A stretch of 64,000 nt of DNA from Typha latifolia (lineage: Eukaryota; Streptophyta; Magnoliopsida; Poales; Typhaceae): contig CM034101.1 of NCBI GenBank assembly GCA_019914945.1, positions 7,823,188-7,887,187 on the forward strand. Direction: 5' to 3'. Below, one piece after another: positions 46,147 to 57,792 of the stretch. Made by a program: the position numbers and the translations under genes. The notes under the pieces were generated by a model that searched no databases, was not told the origin of the DNA, and saw only the letters and a program-made list of their open reading frames with translations. Position 1 is the stretch's first letter. Every line of letters begins with the position of its first letter.

Positions 46147-47393
46147 TGTAATGTCCCCGCCCAATATATGCACGTGCACGCCCACGTGCCCACACGGCAC
46201 GCGCGACGCACGCGACAGGTCAAGCGGGGCCCGTCATGCACAAATACACTCCTATGCACATATAATCCATCACTAAATAATCATGACATCATCAAATAAA
46301 ACTTGCTAACATATCCATGCTCACATAATCCATCACCAAATAAATCATACTATTAAGCAAATAAACCTGTTAAAATATGAATATTCAAGTCCACAATAAT
46401 ACACTAGACCACTACATAATCTGGTAGGACCCACACAGGCCATGACAAACCATCAAGATACAACTAAAATAAGTAATGCAAGAGTACACTATAATAGTAC
46501 ACTATGATTCTACTTGTATTATATAAATCATCGTCTAATACAAAAGAGTACAAATATCAAATTCTGGTACAAAATTTCTATATAAATTACCATCTATACC
46601 GTCTCGCATCTATAGCTCACCTTATCATCGCTCTAAAATATCTTCTCAAGATATCTCAAGTCGCTATCACGTAACACATATCGATAGGGTTAAGAAAAAA
46701 AAGAGTCATGAGCAAAAGACTTAGTAAATAGACTTTAGCCCAAATCATTGATGTCAAACAAAGAGTAAATCATGTACTGGATAATAAAAATTAGAAAGAG
46801 CATCATATCATGAATGAGTATATAAATGTGTCTTCAATAATACATAAATGAAATATAGATAACATGTCATAACTAATAAAAGTTTATAATCCTCAACAAT
46901 AAATAAACAAATCTCCATGTCATACTATCATCATAACTCTCTCTCAAATATAACACATGATGCATGCCGATTATGACCATGCTATGATATCAAATGCAAT
47001 CATATATGATGTATATTGACCACTTGATAATCAGGTAATTAGATGATAATAAGATCATATGCATTTCTCAATATCTCAGTCATCAATATCATCTATATAT
47101 GTCATCATCATACTAGACCACTATGTACAGTCAACACCTAGTACCCGGTCTCAATATCATGTCTGAAGGCTCAAAGCATACTCTGCCACCCGTAAGAAGT
47201 ATCTCAAATATAACAATACCTTGTCATCCGCTAAGGGTATCAACATCCATCTAGACCGGGCACCCTTCTAGCTGATAGAAACACATGAGGATAACTTACC
47301 ACATATGCCCTAGCGAATGGCATGTGTCCGAATATCTGCTGCGCACACAAACTAACGACCTCGGACGTAAGGCCACAGGATCGCGACTAACTT
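46147..47393 (-). repeat. LTR fragment I, inverted relative to H
   Basis: The plus strand begins TGTAATGTCCCCGCCC, the reverse complement of an LTR end like that of H. Similarity to H continues over about 1.2 kb to the word ggatcgcgac, then stops. The fragment lacks its other end. Confidence 0.8.
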
Positions 47394-47745
47394 AGATCTA
47401 CTCCTGAAAAAATAAAGACGACCTAACGGCTATAGTAAAAGATAAGGACGATAAGTAATGCACGGTAAATAAACATAACTTAACTCAATATTCCTTCCAT
47501 TCAATTCCATGTTAAACAAAGAAGCCCAGCCCTTTATATATAGAAGTCAGGTACAATAAGTCCTATTCGGACTAGCCCTAAAAGCTTATACGACTCGAAC
47601 TAGGACTTGCCTTAGACTAACTCTAAAGGCTTATATGACTCGAACTAGGACTTATCTTAGAGGCTTACATGACTTAATTAAACTTGCATTAGTGACTTAC
47701 ATGACTTAACTAGACTTAGAGATAAATATGACTTAGCTAAATTAG
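47394..47745 (-). repeat. E-family LTR fragment
   Basis: Read on the minus strand, it shows the AAGTC-word array, a TATA-like tatatataaaggg and the segment ggctgggcttctttgtt in the order of the element E LTR (4454-4750). Only the 5' half is present, and it is diverged. Confidence 0.7.
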
Positions 47746-48299
47746 CCTTCCTTATCCTTCTCGGAATGATTCTTCATTTGGAGAAACTTTGAATATAGAA
47801 GTTGTAGAACGTCGTTGATCTTCTCCAAGTGGTTTCATAATATTTGGTCATCTATAGAATATCCTTTGAATATACTCCCAAAATTGTGCAGAGCTAAATT
47901 AGTTAACTAACAAATTCTAACATAATAAGACTCTAATAAAAGCAAATAAGCAGATAAGACAATTAGACTCAATCTATTGAGCCCAATCTCCCCTTGATGT
48001 GATCCGATCTGACCCGATTAGCATCAATTTAGGCAAGAGATTTTTACCAAACTAGAGCTTGTTTTTTTACCGAAATAGCTTACACCCAAACTTAATACCA
48101 AAAGAGATCCGATTTCACTATAGCCATAAATAAAATATTTAACTGCTAAGCGTTTTATCTAGGCAAAAGTAAAAGGCTAATTTGATCAACATTTTTTGTT
48201 TTAAAATATGCTAAACATTTCAACAATTTACTATAAAAAGCGAATACATATAAAATGCTTAACTTTTTATTATTTTATTATTAAAAACACTACACAACA
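47746..48299. other. No supported gene
   Basis: AT-rich DNA without coding signal. Some words resemble the outer part of transposon K, so the K end may lie within it. Confidence 0.35.
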
Positions 48300-48729
48300 A
48301 CTATATATTAAAATTTAATTTACCAGAATAGACCACCCCTCAAACTAAAAGGTTTTGAGACATTGTAGTCATAAATTAAATGCTAAAACTTTTGGTATTT
48401 TTATTGTTATGATAAAATGCTGAAAATTTTGGCATTTTTACTATTAAATAAAATGCTCAAAATTTATGTGTTTTTCAATTCCGATTTAAGACTAACCCTC
48501 AAACTCGATTAGTTAGTCTCATTTCTTAGTCTTGATTTGGATATCTTAAATTTGTTTAAGGTAATTTAGTGTTTGGTTCTAAACTAGTTTAAAAGTGTAT
48601 TTATTATTTGTGATGTGATGTAAAAAATTAAAAAAGTGTTGGTTTTGGAGGGAAATGGATGAGATGTAATTTTAATGGACAAAATTACCCTTCTCATCTA
48701 TAATTTATACATAATATATGGTGTCTATA

Positions 48730-49305
48730 AATAGTCATTTGCAGGCTTAAGTATAATTTGTAGGCTTAAATAAATATGGGAGATATATTTGTAGATTTAA
48801 AATGAATATGCGATGTCTATAATAGTCATTTGTGAGCTTAAGTATAATTTTCAAATTATTTGCAGGCTTATATGGTGTCTATAATATTAATTTGCTAGCT
48901 TAAATGAATATGAGATATATATTTGCTGCTTTGCGTCTTATATAAGCCCGCAAATCAAGTCTATCAACTAAACACACTAGGAGCGATTAAGCCCACAAAT
49001 AAATCAATGCTTGACTATTAAGCCCGCAAATCCAATCTGCAAACTAAACATGGAATTTTGATTAAGCCCGCAAATAGAACACATTACTTGATTATTAAGC
49101 CCACAAACGGAATAGAACAAAATAATTAAGCTTGCAAATGGAACACATTACTTGACTATTAAGCCGGCAAACGAAACACAACAAAATGATTAAGCTCGCA
49201 AACGGAATACATTGTTTGACTATAAAGCCTGCAAACAAAACACAACAAAATGATTAAGCCTGCAAACGGAACAAAACACAATTAAGCTCGCAAAACCACC
49301 AAAAT
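48730..49305. repeat. Subterminal TTTGCGGGCTTAA array of K, left side
   Basis: About six copies of the word read in one direction (48730-48910) and about eleven in the other (48940-49300), so the array turns around near 48930. In the second part copies alternate with acattacttgact and acaacaaaatg spacers, giving a roughly 60-bp higher-order period. Confidence 0.75.
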
Positions 49306-50285
49306 TACTGAAACTGAACATGTCATTGATGCTAAATTATGTCTTTTTGACAGGAAAACCTTGGAAAGCAACTAATTTCTTTACAATGTGCTAACTAACT
49401 AATTTTTTATTTGGATGTGTCATTCCAATATTTGCTTACTGAAATTGAAAATAATCAACCAATGAGCTGATGATACTATGCATTATATTACAACAATATC
49501 ATATTTTGATATACATTGTTACTAATTCAAAAAATTGACAATTACATTAAATAAAATTCAATACAAACATCTCAAATTATATTCTCCAAACACCCTTGAA
49601 AAATAAATACAAAAAAAAAATTGTATACTAAACCAAAACTATCCTCATCCTTTTTGACTTGCATATAAGCCCATCTCCAATCAAAGAAACCAATCTATGG
49701 AATAAAAACATTAAAATTATTTTCAGTCTAATATAAATAAATTGAGAAGACAATAACAAAAAATTATTTTCAGTCTTCATTCACACTTCTCTTTATGAAT
49801 CAAATATGTATCAGTTGAATTATCATACCTTTAAATTTTCTTAAAAGAGAGAAATGCATATATTATCCATGTTCCTTATAAAGTAAAGATGACAGCTAGA
49901 ATAATCATACTTGTCAATTTTGTTGTCCAATTATGAGTCTTATTGCTTTCTGCAATAATAAAATATAAATCAGAATATTTCAATAATTAAAATTTTTTAT
50001 AAATAAAGCATTTTCAATATACAAATAATATATTTTAAATGTAGTCACAACCACATAGTCTCATATACAAATAATATAAACTTATCAATAAAGCTTCATG
50101 ATATGTGATAAAAATGATGATGATAATACATGTTCACAATCACTATATAATACCGAAATTTAAACTAAATATCATATCATACGCCACAAATAATAAATAT
50201 CACATAGTACATCATTCTTAGTACAACGCCTAAGGGTACATGCCTAACAGTTCACTCAATAATAGTACACTCAATAATAGTACAA
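49306..50285. other. AT-rich interior of K, no supported gene
   Basis: I see no coding domain. A possible 3' untranslated region of the minus-strand Myb/SANT-like frame may extend into it. Confidence 0.4.
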
Positions 50286-51288
50286 TTAAATAAAATCGAA
50301 CACATTTGAAGCACCTGGTTGTGTGAATGGTAGTGGCAAACCCATTTTCATATCTATCCAGTAACTACAATCCTGAACAATTTGCAATTCCTTCCATATT
50401 GACATATTATTATCATTTAGAAAAGCCTCTCTAAGAAAGTATATCTTTCTGCAATCTATACCGAAAATTTCATAGGCTAAAGACAAACAGTGTTGCATGT
50501 CTTTTCAGCATTTTCTTCTTGAATTTTTCCAACTTAAAGTTTATCATTGCACCCTTTCTTTCATGCTTTCTTTAACAAACCATCAGCAAATTTATCAAAG
50601 GCTTCATTGCTAATGTGGGACTTCTTTTTTTGGGCTGTAGTTGATCCACTTTGATTTCTTCTCTTATTACTGTTAGACGAGATTCTAGTAATATCTGTGA
50701 AGTTAATATGGGAGATATTAAAACCCGTCTGTCAAGTATAATCAGCAAACCGACTATCATAAACAGGGGATTTGCCATATACATCTCTACTAAGTGTATT
50801 AGAAGACCCAATACTTTTATTCATTGTCTTGTCATTTGGTTTAGTAGATGCAAAAAACATATCGTCCTATTGCAATATCATTATCCACTAGAAACCCGAT
50901 ATCTTCAAAGTGTACAAATCATTTGTCTCGACATCGTTCGTATCTTATGTTATTCTAGAAAGTGGAAAAAGTATTTTTGTATTACTATGTTTGATAATTT
51001 GTCAGTTTAGTAAATAAAAAAAGACCAATTTAATTCAATTTGAGAAAATATTATTAAAATATACCTTTATCAAAAATTCTCAATCATCAATATTAGGAGC
51101 AATCGGCTTGTGGAGGATGCTGTCCCAACCCCATCCACTTTTATCTTTTAGGCTCTTGTAATTTCTGTAATACTCACAAAGTCTCTTCCATCTACTTTTT
51201 AATTGATCCTTGTATGTCACTCTCAGTACTTAGTTTCCAACCCTTCACAACTTCATTCTAACCATCTTTCGTAAAATTCTTACCATTC
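50286..51288 (-). pseudogene. Myb/SANT-like protein remnant, main part
   Basis: On the minus strand the translation shows the second half of a Myb/SANT-like DNA-binding domain: GKNFTKDG, NEVVKGW, then KSRWKRLCEYYRNYKSL and SGWGWDSIL. The tryptophan spacing and the GWGWD word are characteristic. A serine-rich middle (SHISNEAFDKFADG) and a C-terminal helical region follow to 50286. At least two stops and one frameshift near 51210 make it a pseudogene. Its first part lies across element J at 61327-61470. Related proteins accompany PIF/Harbinger transposases or exist as host genes. Confidence 0.72.
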
Positions 51289-52683
51289 TGAAATAACCCC
51301 TAGACACACGTATGTATCTAAACACTAGGCAATGATCTCGCTCGTTCGCTTAAGTAAAAATTGGAAGAAATATTAAAAACGAAAGCAGAGATGAACACCA
51401 AGATTTTAACGTGGAAAAACCCAAACGGAAAAAAACCACTGATCCAAACTCGGATCAAAACCAATCACTAGAATAGTAGCAGTTACAAGACTGACTCACA
51501 AAACACCCCGTCGATCCAAACGACTTTGTTCCTCTCAGTCTTGCTCGCTAGAACCCACGATTCAATGCTTCTCGTGATTGAAGTCCAATCTCAGTAACCC
51601 TCGAGATTGATCTTTCGTCTCGATAGCCCTTAAGACGAAAGATTAAGATTTGTAGATGAGACGAGCCTTGTGAGTTTAAGATTTGTAGCCTCCAAAAAGT
51701 CTCCTAGAATGATCTTCTTCAACCCTTCAAGTTAGGGCAACACTATCCTTATATATCATCTCCAAGATAGAGCCAAATCCAAGTTATATTCGTACTCACG
51801 AAAATCCAATAAATTGCAAACTTCATAGGTGCGTTCGAACGCGGCCCGTGTGCGTTCGAACGGCCTGACTTGAACTCAGGTGCGTTCGAACGGGCCCAAG
51901 TGCGTTCGAACGCAATAGCTTGAATTCTTTAGGTTGCGTTCGAACGCGTTTGTGAACGCGGCTCTCGGTTTGTGTGAACGCAGTGCTCGCGTTCGAACGC
52001 GTTTGTGAATGCGGCTCTCGGTCTGTGTGAACGCAGTGCTCGCGTTTGAACGCGTTTGTGAACGCGGCTCTCGGTCTGTGTGAACACAGTGCTCGCGTTC
52101 GAACGCGTTTGTGAACGCGGCTCTCGGTCTGTGTGAACGCAGTGCTCGCGTTCGAACGCGTTTGTGAACGCGGCTCTGTCTCTGTGTGGACGCAGTGCCC
52201 GCGTTCGAACGCGTTTGTGAACGCGGCTCTCTGTCTGTGTGAACGCAGTGCCCGCGTTCGAACGCGTTTGTGAACGCGGCTCTCGGTCTGTGTGAACGCA
52301 GTGCTCGCATTCGAACGTGTTTGTGAACGCGACTCTCGGTCTGTGTGAACGCAGTGCTCGCATTCGAACACGTTTGTGAACGCGGCTCTCGGTCTGTGTG
52401 AACACAGTGCTCGCGTTCGAACGCGTTTGTGAACGCGGCTCTCTGTCTGTGTGAACGCAGTGCCCGCGTTCGAACGCGTTTGTGAACGCAGCTCTCGGTC
52501 TATGTGAACGCAGTGCTCGCGTTCGAACGCGTTTGTGAACGCGGTGTGAACGCGACAGCTTTTCTCCAATGATCTTGCAATTCTTCACACCAGAGATATT
52601 CTAGACTTGAGTAAAGCTCATATAAATGTAAAAATACACTTAGAATATTTTGAACACAATTGCCAACAATTAAAAACCTAACA
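51289..52683 (-). repeat. Element J 3' LTR
   Basis: This 1395-bp LTR contains, on the plus strand, about twelve 53-bp tandem units from 51936 to 52555. Each carries gttcgaacgcgtttgtgaac. Five single palindromes lie on the outer side (51830-51945). A TATA box (complement of ccttatatat) lies near 51750. The 5' LTR is 157 bp shorter, about three units fewer. Confidence 0.94.
51936..52555. repeat. 53-bp tandem array in J 3' LTR
   Basis: About twelve head-to-tail units with a 53-bp period (starts at 51936, 51989, 52042 and so on). Every unit holds the palindrome core TTCGAA with a GCG on each side plus a half-site gtgaacgc. Differences between units are mostly CG to TG or CA. Confidence 0.95.
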
Positions 52684-53065
52684 ATCTCCCCCTTTGGCAA
52701 TTTGTGACAAAACACTTAGGTTACAAGATATTACAAAGACTTCAAACTGAGCAACCAACAAGTCTAGAGTATTTTGCATATCAATCCCTGCAAAGAAACA
52801 TATACCAATCCAAGATCAAGTGAAAATAACTTGAAATAAAAAAAATCAAAACACAAGTTATCACAAGAGCAAAAATTTAAACAGACAAGAATTAAACACA
52901 CGTTATCACAATTACTTCAAGTTAAGTTCAAATGCCAACGACACTAAGACAAAGCAAGGTTTCAACATTAAGAAAACTCCACTAAACTCCCCCTATGCCC
53001 ATACTCCCCCTACACACCTAGACACCTAAACACTAAGACACTCTCCCCCTTTTTGGCACAAATGC
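52684..53065 (-). other. Multiple polypurine tracts of element J
   Basis: On the minus strand AGGGGGAG-type tracts occur at the LTR border (complement at 52685-52694) and again near 52986-53008 and 53042-53053, four in all. The first directly abuts the 3' LTR and should prime plus-strand synthesis. Repeated tracts of this form before the 3' LTR are a known Sirevirus trait. Confidence 0.8.
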
Positions 53066-53071
53066 CAAAGA

Positions 53072-54121
53072 CTAGGAACTCAGAGGAAACTGACGATGAA
53101 GAATCGTCAACACGGAGTCAAGAACAGTCCCCTGACGAGCTTGCTCAGCTCGTAAGTCATTTACTGCCGAATGGAGATCCTGGACTTGAGTACAAAGCTG
53201 ATCGAAACGGTCCGAGTTCTGAGGTAACTCCCCCTTAGTGGGAGATGAGTCATCGGCAGAGCTATCATTAGAACTGTCGAGGTGCGATGACCGACCAGCG
53301 GTGGAAGAGGATGGTTTGAGAGGAGACAACTGGTCGTGAGCTTGACTCCGCTTAAGAGTTATCCGATCCAATGGTTTCTGCGAAGTAAGAGAAGGTTCCG
53401 AAGTATCGACTCGCACCCCACTTTGAGTGCACAAATTTGTAAGAAAAATGCCAAATGGTAATCCCTCACGAGGTGCTTCTTTCTGTGCAGCTGAGAGAAT
53501 CGAATCATAGATCACGGCAGCTAAGTCAATAGAGACACCCGATAACATGGCATGAAGAAGGAACGCACGATCGAGACTAATGCTGGAATGTCGAGTCTTG
53601 GGTGTAACATTGTACAGACAAAAGAGGTGAAGCATGCGAGCCACAGATGTCAGCTTTGCATGCGGCATCATGTTACCTTTCCAACGTTCCCCTTTGATCA
53701 GGACAGTACCGGCATATTCATTGACATCAGGAAGTGGAGCAGACGTTGGATACTGATACTCACCATCAGGAAGACGAAGTTCAGCACGAATAACATCAGA
53801 ATCCAGGTAGATAGATACACCACGAACAGTAGAACGTATACAGTGATCGAAAATCGTGGCATTGCTAAAGAATTCCCGAACAATTTCCACATAAGCAGTT
53901 CCGCTCATCCGACACACTGATAACCATCCTCGTTTAGTAAAGATCTGTTCAATCCCCAATTCAGAAAAATCAGATATAACCACGGGTCTTTCACAGATAG
54001 CAGGACGGGTGCCAAAATTATGTTTGTAGCGACCCGCAGCCGCTGTTGAAGAAAACTTGGAAGCCGAGGATGGCGATGAAGGCGGCCTTGGTTTCTTGGT
54101 CACTGTCGCCTTTTTAGGCAT
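53072..54121 (-). CDS. Sirevirus-type accessory protein downstream of pol
   Basis: This is an intact frame of 349 codons from MPKKATVTKK at 54121. A start eight codons upstream is possible, but the upstream part looks like intron. A basic, serine/proline-rich N-terminus is followed by a globular region (about residues 45-225) with RGWLSVCRMSGTAYVEIVRE, GVSIYLDSDVIRAELRLP and DRAFLLHAMLSGVSIDLA. This resembles the putative plant transposon protein domain found in many plant retroelement frames. A serine-rich linker and a C-terminal predicted coiled coil (FDQLCTQVQDLHSAVNDL) end the protein. I see no signal peptide or membrane segment, so an envelope role is not supported. Function is unknown. 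It is open while gag and pol of the same element are broken. Confidence 0.8.
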   Translation of the reverse strand: MPKKATVTKKPRPPSSPSSASKFSSTAAAGRYKHNFGTRPAICERPVVISDFSELGIEQIFTKRGWLSVCRMSGTAYVEIVREFFSNATIFDHCIRSTVRGVSIYLDSDVIRAELRLPDGEYQYPTSAPLPDVNEYAGTVLIKGERWKGNMMPHAKLTSVARMLHLFCLYNVTPKTRHSSISLDRAFLLHAMLSGVSIDLAAVIYDSILSAAQKEAPREGLPFGIFLTNLCTQSGVRVDTSEPSLTSQKPLDRITLKRSQAHDQLSPLKPSSSTAGRSSHLDSSNDSSADDSSPTKGELPQNSDRFDQLCTQVQDLHSAVNDLRAEQARQGTVLDSVLTILHRQFPLSS

Positions 54122-54122
54122 T

Positions 54123-54660
54123 CTTGAAAAGAAAACACGTTGCAATATTCAATACATGCCCAAAGCAACCAAAAAAAATAGCAAGAATTCGAAAAAAAAA
54201 ACTGGTAGAACCCATGAAGCCCCAAAAGGAAAAACATCTTTCACTTGAAAAACGCTAAGATATCACGTTCAATCTCACAAGAACCATCAAGAGTTGAACA
54301 TTAACGTGATCAAAAGTTGAGAACACACAAAATCACTCAAGATCAAGCATGTTTATGGAATAAAAAAATAGGAAAATAATGGATGATCATACCTTGCAAA
54401 TGTGGGGAGAAACTCAAAAATTTTGTGGAAAGACACTAGATCCGGAGGAGATCTACCCCCAAAAAGGATTTGAAGTGAAAAATTCGATGAAAAACACCAA
54501 GATCTTGAAGATTTGAGAAGGGGAAAAGGAAGGGTTTTTAGGGTTTGGAAAAAGGAAGATGAAACCCTTGGGTTCGGACGCAGTATTTAATGAACCCACG
54601 AGTGCGTTCGAACGCACCGCGTTCGAACTCAAAAATCCTCGTTCGAACGCCCTTTTATTT
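54123..54660 (-). promoter_or_regulatory. Putative internal promoter, leader and intron for the accessory frame
   Basis: On the minus strand a cluster of three palindrome words lies at about 54602-54650, then a TATA-like attaaatac (54583-54591), then a CT-rich leader (54400-54575) with aaaccctaa. A good splice donor (complement at 54391-54393, AAG followed by GTATG) comes next, and a pyrimidine-rich acceptor ends at 54123, one base before the accessory ATG. The implied intron is about 270 bp. This is inference from layout only. Confidence 0.5.
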
Positions 54661-55663
54661 TTTTTAATTTTTTATATATATATATATACATATATAAGCT
54701 AAAAACAAGTTCAAAATCATTTTGGAGATGCACTTCTAGAATTCCAAACTATATTCAAGACATAGAATATGACAATCAAATGAAATAAGTCATACAAGAT
54801 CAAGCAAATCATCAAAAGCATATTATAATCAATTCGAATGCATCACTCAAAATTACATTAATCTTGATTGATCATAACGATATGCATATGCAAGATGTGC
54901 ATTAATAACATGAACCAATCTTTTTAAACAAACTTTTCTATATAAACAATGATGCAACATAATAGTTAAACCGACTTAGTATGGAAATGTTGCACTTTTC
55001 GACTTATTCTCCATAACACAACAGGAATTTTTCCTATATTTTTTTTTTTTGTTGAAACATATATGTGTAATGATAGCTTTCACACATGAGTAGGTAGCCC
55101 TTTTCTTGTAGTACAAATCAACCGATGTGCAAGAAGAGATTCACATATATCATTTTTTAAATTGCAAATAATGTACTGAGTCAAACTGGACTCGAAACAA
55201 TACGGCTTTCACACTAACTCATTGTAGCCCTTTTCATTGATCTTTTATAAAAATATATTTGATAACTAAGCATGAGGTCAAACTGTGCAAATCAAAGTTA
55301 ATAGAGAGCTATATAAAAAAAATATTCATGATATCATGCTCACACAAGAATACACATACGTTATGAGTGCATTAAACATTTATAATTATTGTAGTCGAGG
55401 GAGTGACCAAATTAAAATTGAAACAATATACTACAAGATGACAAACTTGACTATAATAACTCATAATCAAAATGAAAATCATATTTTTTATGTCAAGAGT
55501 ATAGTATTGAATCTAGGAGTGCATCATTTTTTTTTTTTATATAACAAAAAAACTCTCGACGAATCTAAAACTAAAACCAAAGAAAATGTCAGAGTAAAGA
55601 AAACAAAAAAAAACGAAACGATAAGAAACTCGCAAACTAAAAAGAACTCAAATCCTAATAAAA
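54661..55663 (-). other. AT-rich spacer between J pol and accessory region
   Basis: No coding domain is visible. The spacer includes an (AT)n-like run at about 54671-54695. The plus-strand open frame at 55285-55731 overlaps the RNase H end and has no family signature. Confidence 0.6.
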
Positions 55664-56189
55664 TCAGTCCAAAGCACAAATCCCTAAAGAAGTACGAAGA
55701 TACTCAAATCTCTGTAAATCCAAAGGTTTAGTAAACAAATCACCCAACTGTTTCTCCGTCTCAACATGTTCAAGAGCTATTGTTTTGTTTTCAACTAACT
55801 CGCGTATAAAATGATGTCGGATATCAATATGTTTTGTACGCGAGTGCTGAACAGGATTTTTCGATATATTAATAGCACTCATGTTGTCACAATAAAGCAC
55901 CATAGTATCTTGTTCAATGCCATAATCCTTGACCATCTGTTTCATCCATAGTAACTGAGAACAACAACTCCCTACCGCAATGTACTCGGCCTGCGAGTAG
56001 ATAAAGATATTGAGTTTTGTTTCTTACTTGTGCCAAGCAAACCAGATTGTTTCCAACATAAAAACATCCACCTGAAGTACTTTTTCTATCATCACATGAA
56101 CACCGCCCAATCGAATCCGTGTATCCCGATATGATAGCACCCGAGTCATACGTAAAGCGGATACCTAAATCAACCGTGCCACTTGACAT
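55664..56189 (-). pseudogene. Element J RNase H
   Basis: The motifs DSIGRCSCDDRKSTSGGCFYVGNN (in pieces), QLLWMKQMVKDYGIEQD-like, LYCDNMSAINISKNP and RTKHIDIRHHFIRE are those of Ty1/copia RNase H. A frameshift near 55930-55960 and one near 56180 separate it from reverse transcriptase. It ends in TSLGICALD before a stop. Confidence 0.88.
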
Positions 56190-57609
56190 ATTTTATGATA
56201 CGTTTCACGACAAACAAATGTGACTCCTTAGGTTCGGATCGAAACCTAGCACACACACCGACACTAAATGCAATGTCAGGTCTACTAGCAATTAAGTACA
56301 AAAGACTACCAATCATGCTCCTATACAGTGTCTGATCAACACTTTGTCCTGAAATATCCTTACCTAGCTTGGTAGTTGTACTCATAGGAGTTCTAGCATG
56401 TTTTGCATTTTCTAAACCAAATTTAGTCACTAGATCCTTAGCATATTTGGTTTGAGCGATAAATATCCCTCTTGCCAATTGAGTAATTTGAAGTCCCAAA
56501 AAGAACTTCAACTCACCTATCATGCTCATCTCAAAATGACTATGCATGAGGTCAGCAAACTCCTTAGCTAACGATTGACTCGTTGCCCCGAAGACAATGT
56601 CATCCACATATATTTGTGCCACAACTAAACTTCTATTCGACCGTCTAATGAACAATGTCTTGTCCACTCCCCCTCGAGTGAAACCCGCATCCACTAAAAA
56701 AGTGGTCAACTTCTTATACCAAGCTCTTGGAGCTTGTTTTAGCCCGTAGAGGGCCTTTTTCAATTTAAAAACATGAGAAGGAAATTTTTGATTTTCGAAA
56801 CCCTTAGGTTGTTCCACATAAACCTCTTCATTCAGGATACCATTCAAGAAGGCACTTTTAACATCCATTTGAAACAATTTAAATTTTAAATGACAAGCAA
56901 TGGCAAGCAGTATACGAATAGACTCTAATCTAGCAACAAGAGCAAAAGTCTCATCAAAATCTATACCCTCAACCTGAGTGTATCCCTGTGCTACTAGTCT
57001 GGCTTTATTCCGAACTATATTGCTATGTTCATCACTTTTATTCTTGTAAATCCATTTTGTTCCAATGACATTCACATTCTTAGGTCTAGGGACTAAATAC
57101 CAAACATCATTCCCAGAAAATTGCTCTAATTCCTCATGTATAGCATTAACCCAAGAATCGTCTAACAATGCTTCCTTCACATTTTTAGGTTCAAAAGAAG
57201 ATGTATAACAAGTAAATGATACCTCACTTTGGATTTGTCGTCTTGTCTTAATTGGTTCATTCACGTCTCCGATCACTTGTGTTAGTGGATGATTTGATTT
57301 CACTCTAGCAGATGGTTCCGGTATGTTGCAGTCATTTTTGTTCATTTCAACTTTGTCCTCGTTCTGATTCTTAATTTCCAAATCAAGCTCCTTTCCTATT
57401 TCTTCGTAATTTATATCTGCAGAAACAGAAACAGGAGTAGCTTCAATTAAGTCAGTCGTGGATTCATCTATAATAACATTAGCAGATTCCATAACAGTAG
57501 AAGTGTCAAGATTAAATACTCTGTAGGCTCTACTATTATTCGAATACCCCAAGAAGATGCCTTCGCTACTTCTAGTGTCAAATTTAGTCAAATATTCCCG
57601 ATCACGCAA
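56170..57609 (-). pseudogene. Element J reverse transcriptase
   Basis: A 479-codon open segment spans the end of integrase ([14 protein letters not shown]), a variable acidic linker and the reverse transcriptase core: [60 protein letters not shown]. The catalytic YVDD is at 56599-56610. All catalytic aspartates are present, so this part is well preserved. It copies element RNA into DNA in intact relatives. Confidence 0.92.
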
Positions 57610-57792
57610 GATATAACATTTACTACCAAAAACTCAAAAATATTTAACACTAGGTTTCTTACCTTTCCAGATTTCATAAGCGAGTCATTTTTGTACCTGG
57701 TCCGAGATAAACACGATTTATCACGTGTACCGCTGTATTGACCGCCTCTCGCCCAAAACCTTTGAGTAACATTTTTAGCGTGAAGCATAACC

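Noticed and set aside
51936..52555. CRISPR-like appearance: regular 53-bp repeats
   Set aside because: There are no unique spacers; whole units repeat. The array is inside the LTR of a plant retrotransposon.
51823..52588. Overlapping open frames of 144-248 codons on the minus strand, and similar ones at 60627-61355
   Set aside because: They read through the 53-bp tandem array in several frames at once. The period is not a multiple of three, so each frame cycles, and the products are simple repeats without a domain.
53072..54121. Envelope protein assignment for the accessory frame of J
   Set aside because: Such frames are often called env-like, but I see no signal peptide, furin-type site or membrane segment, so only accessory protein is claimed.
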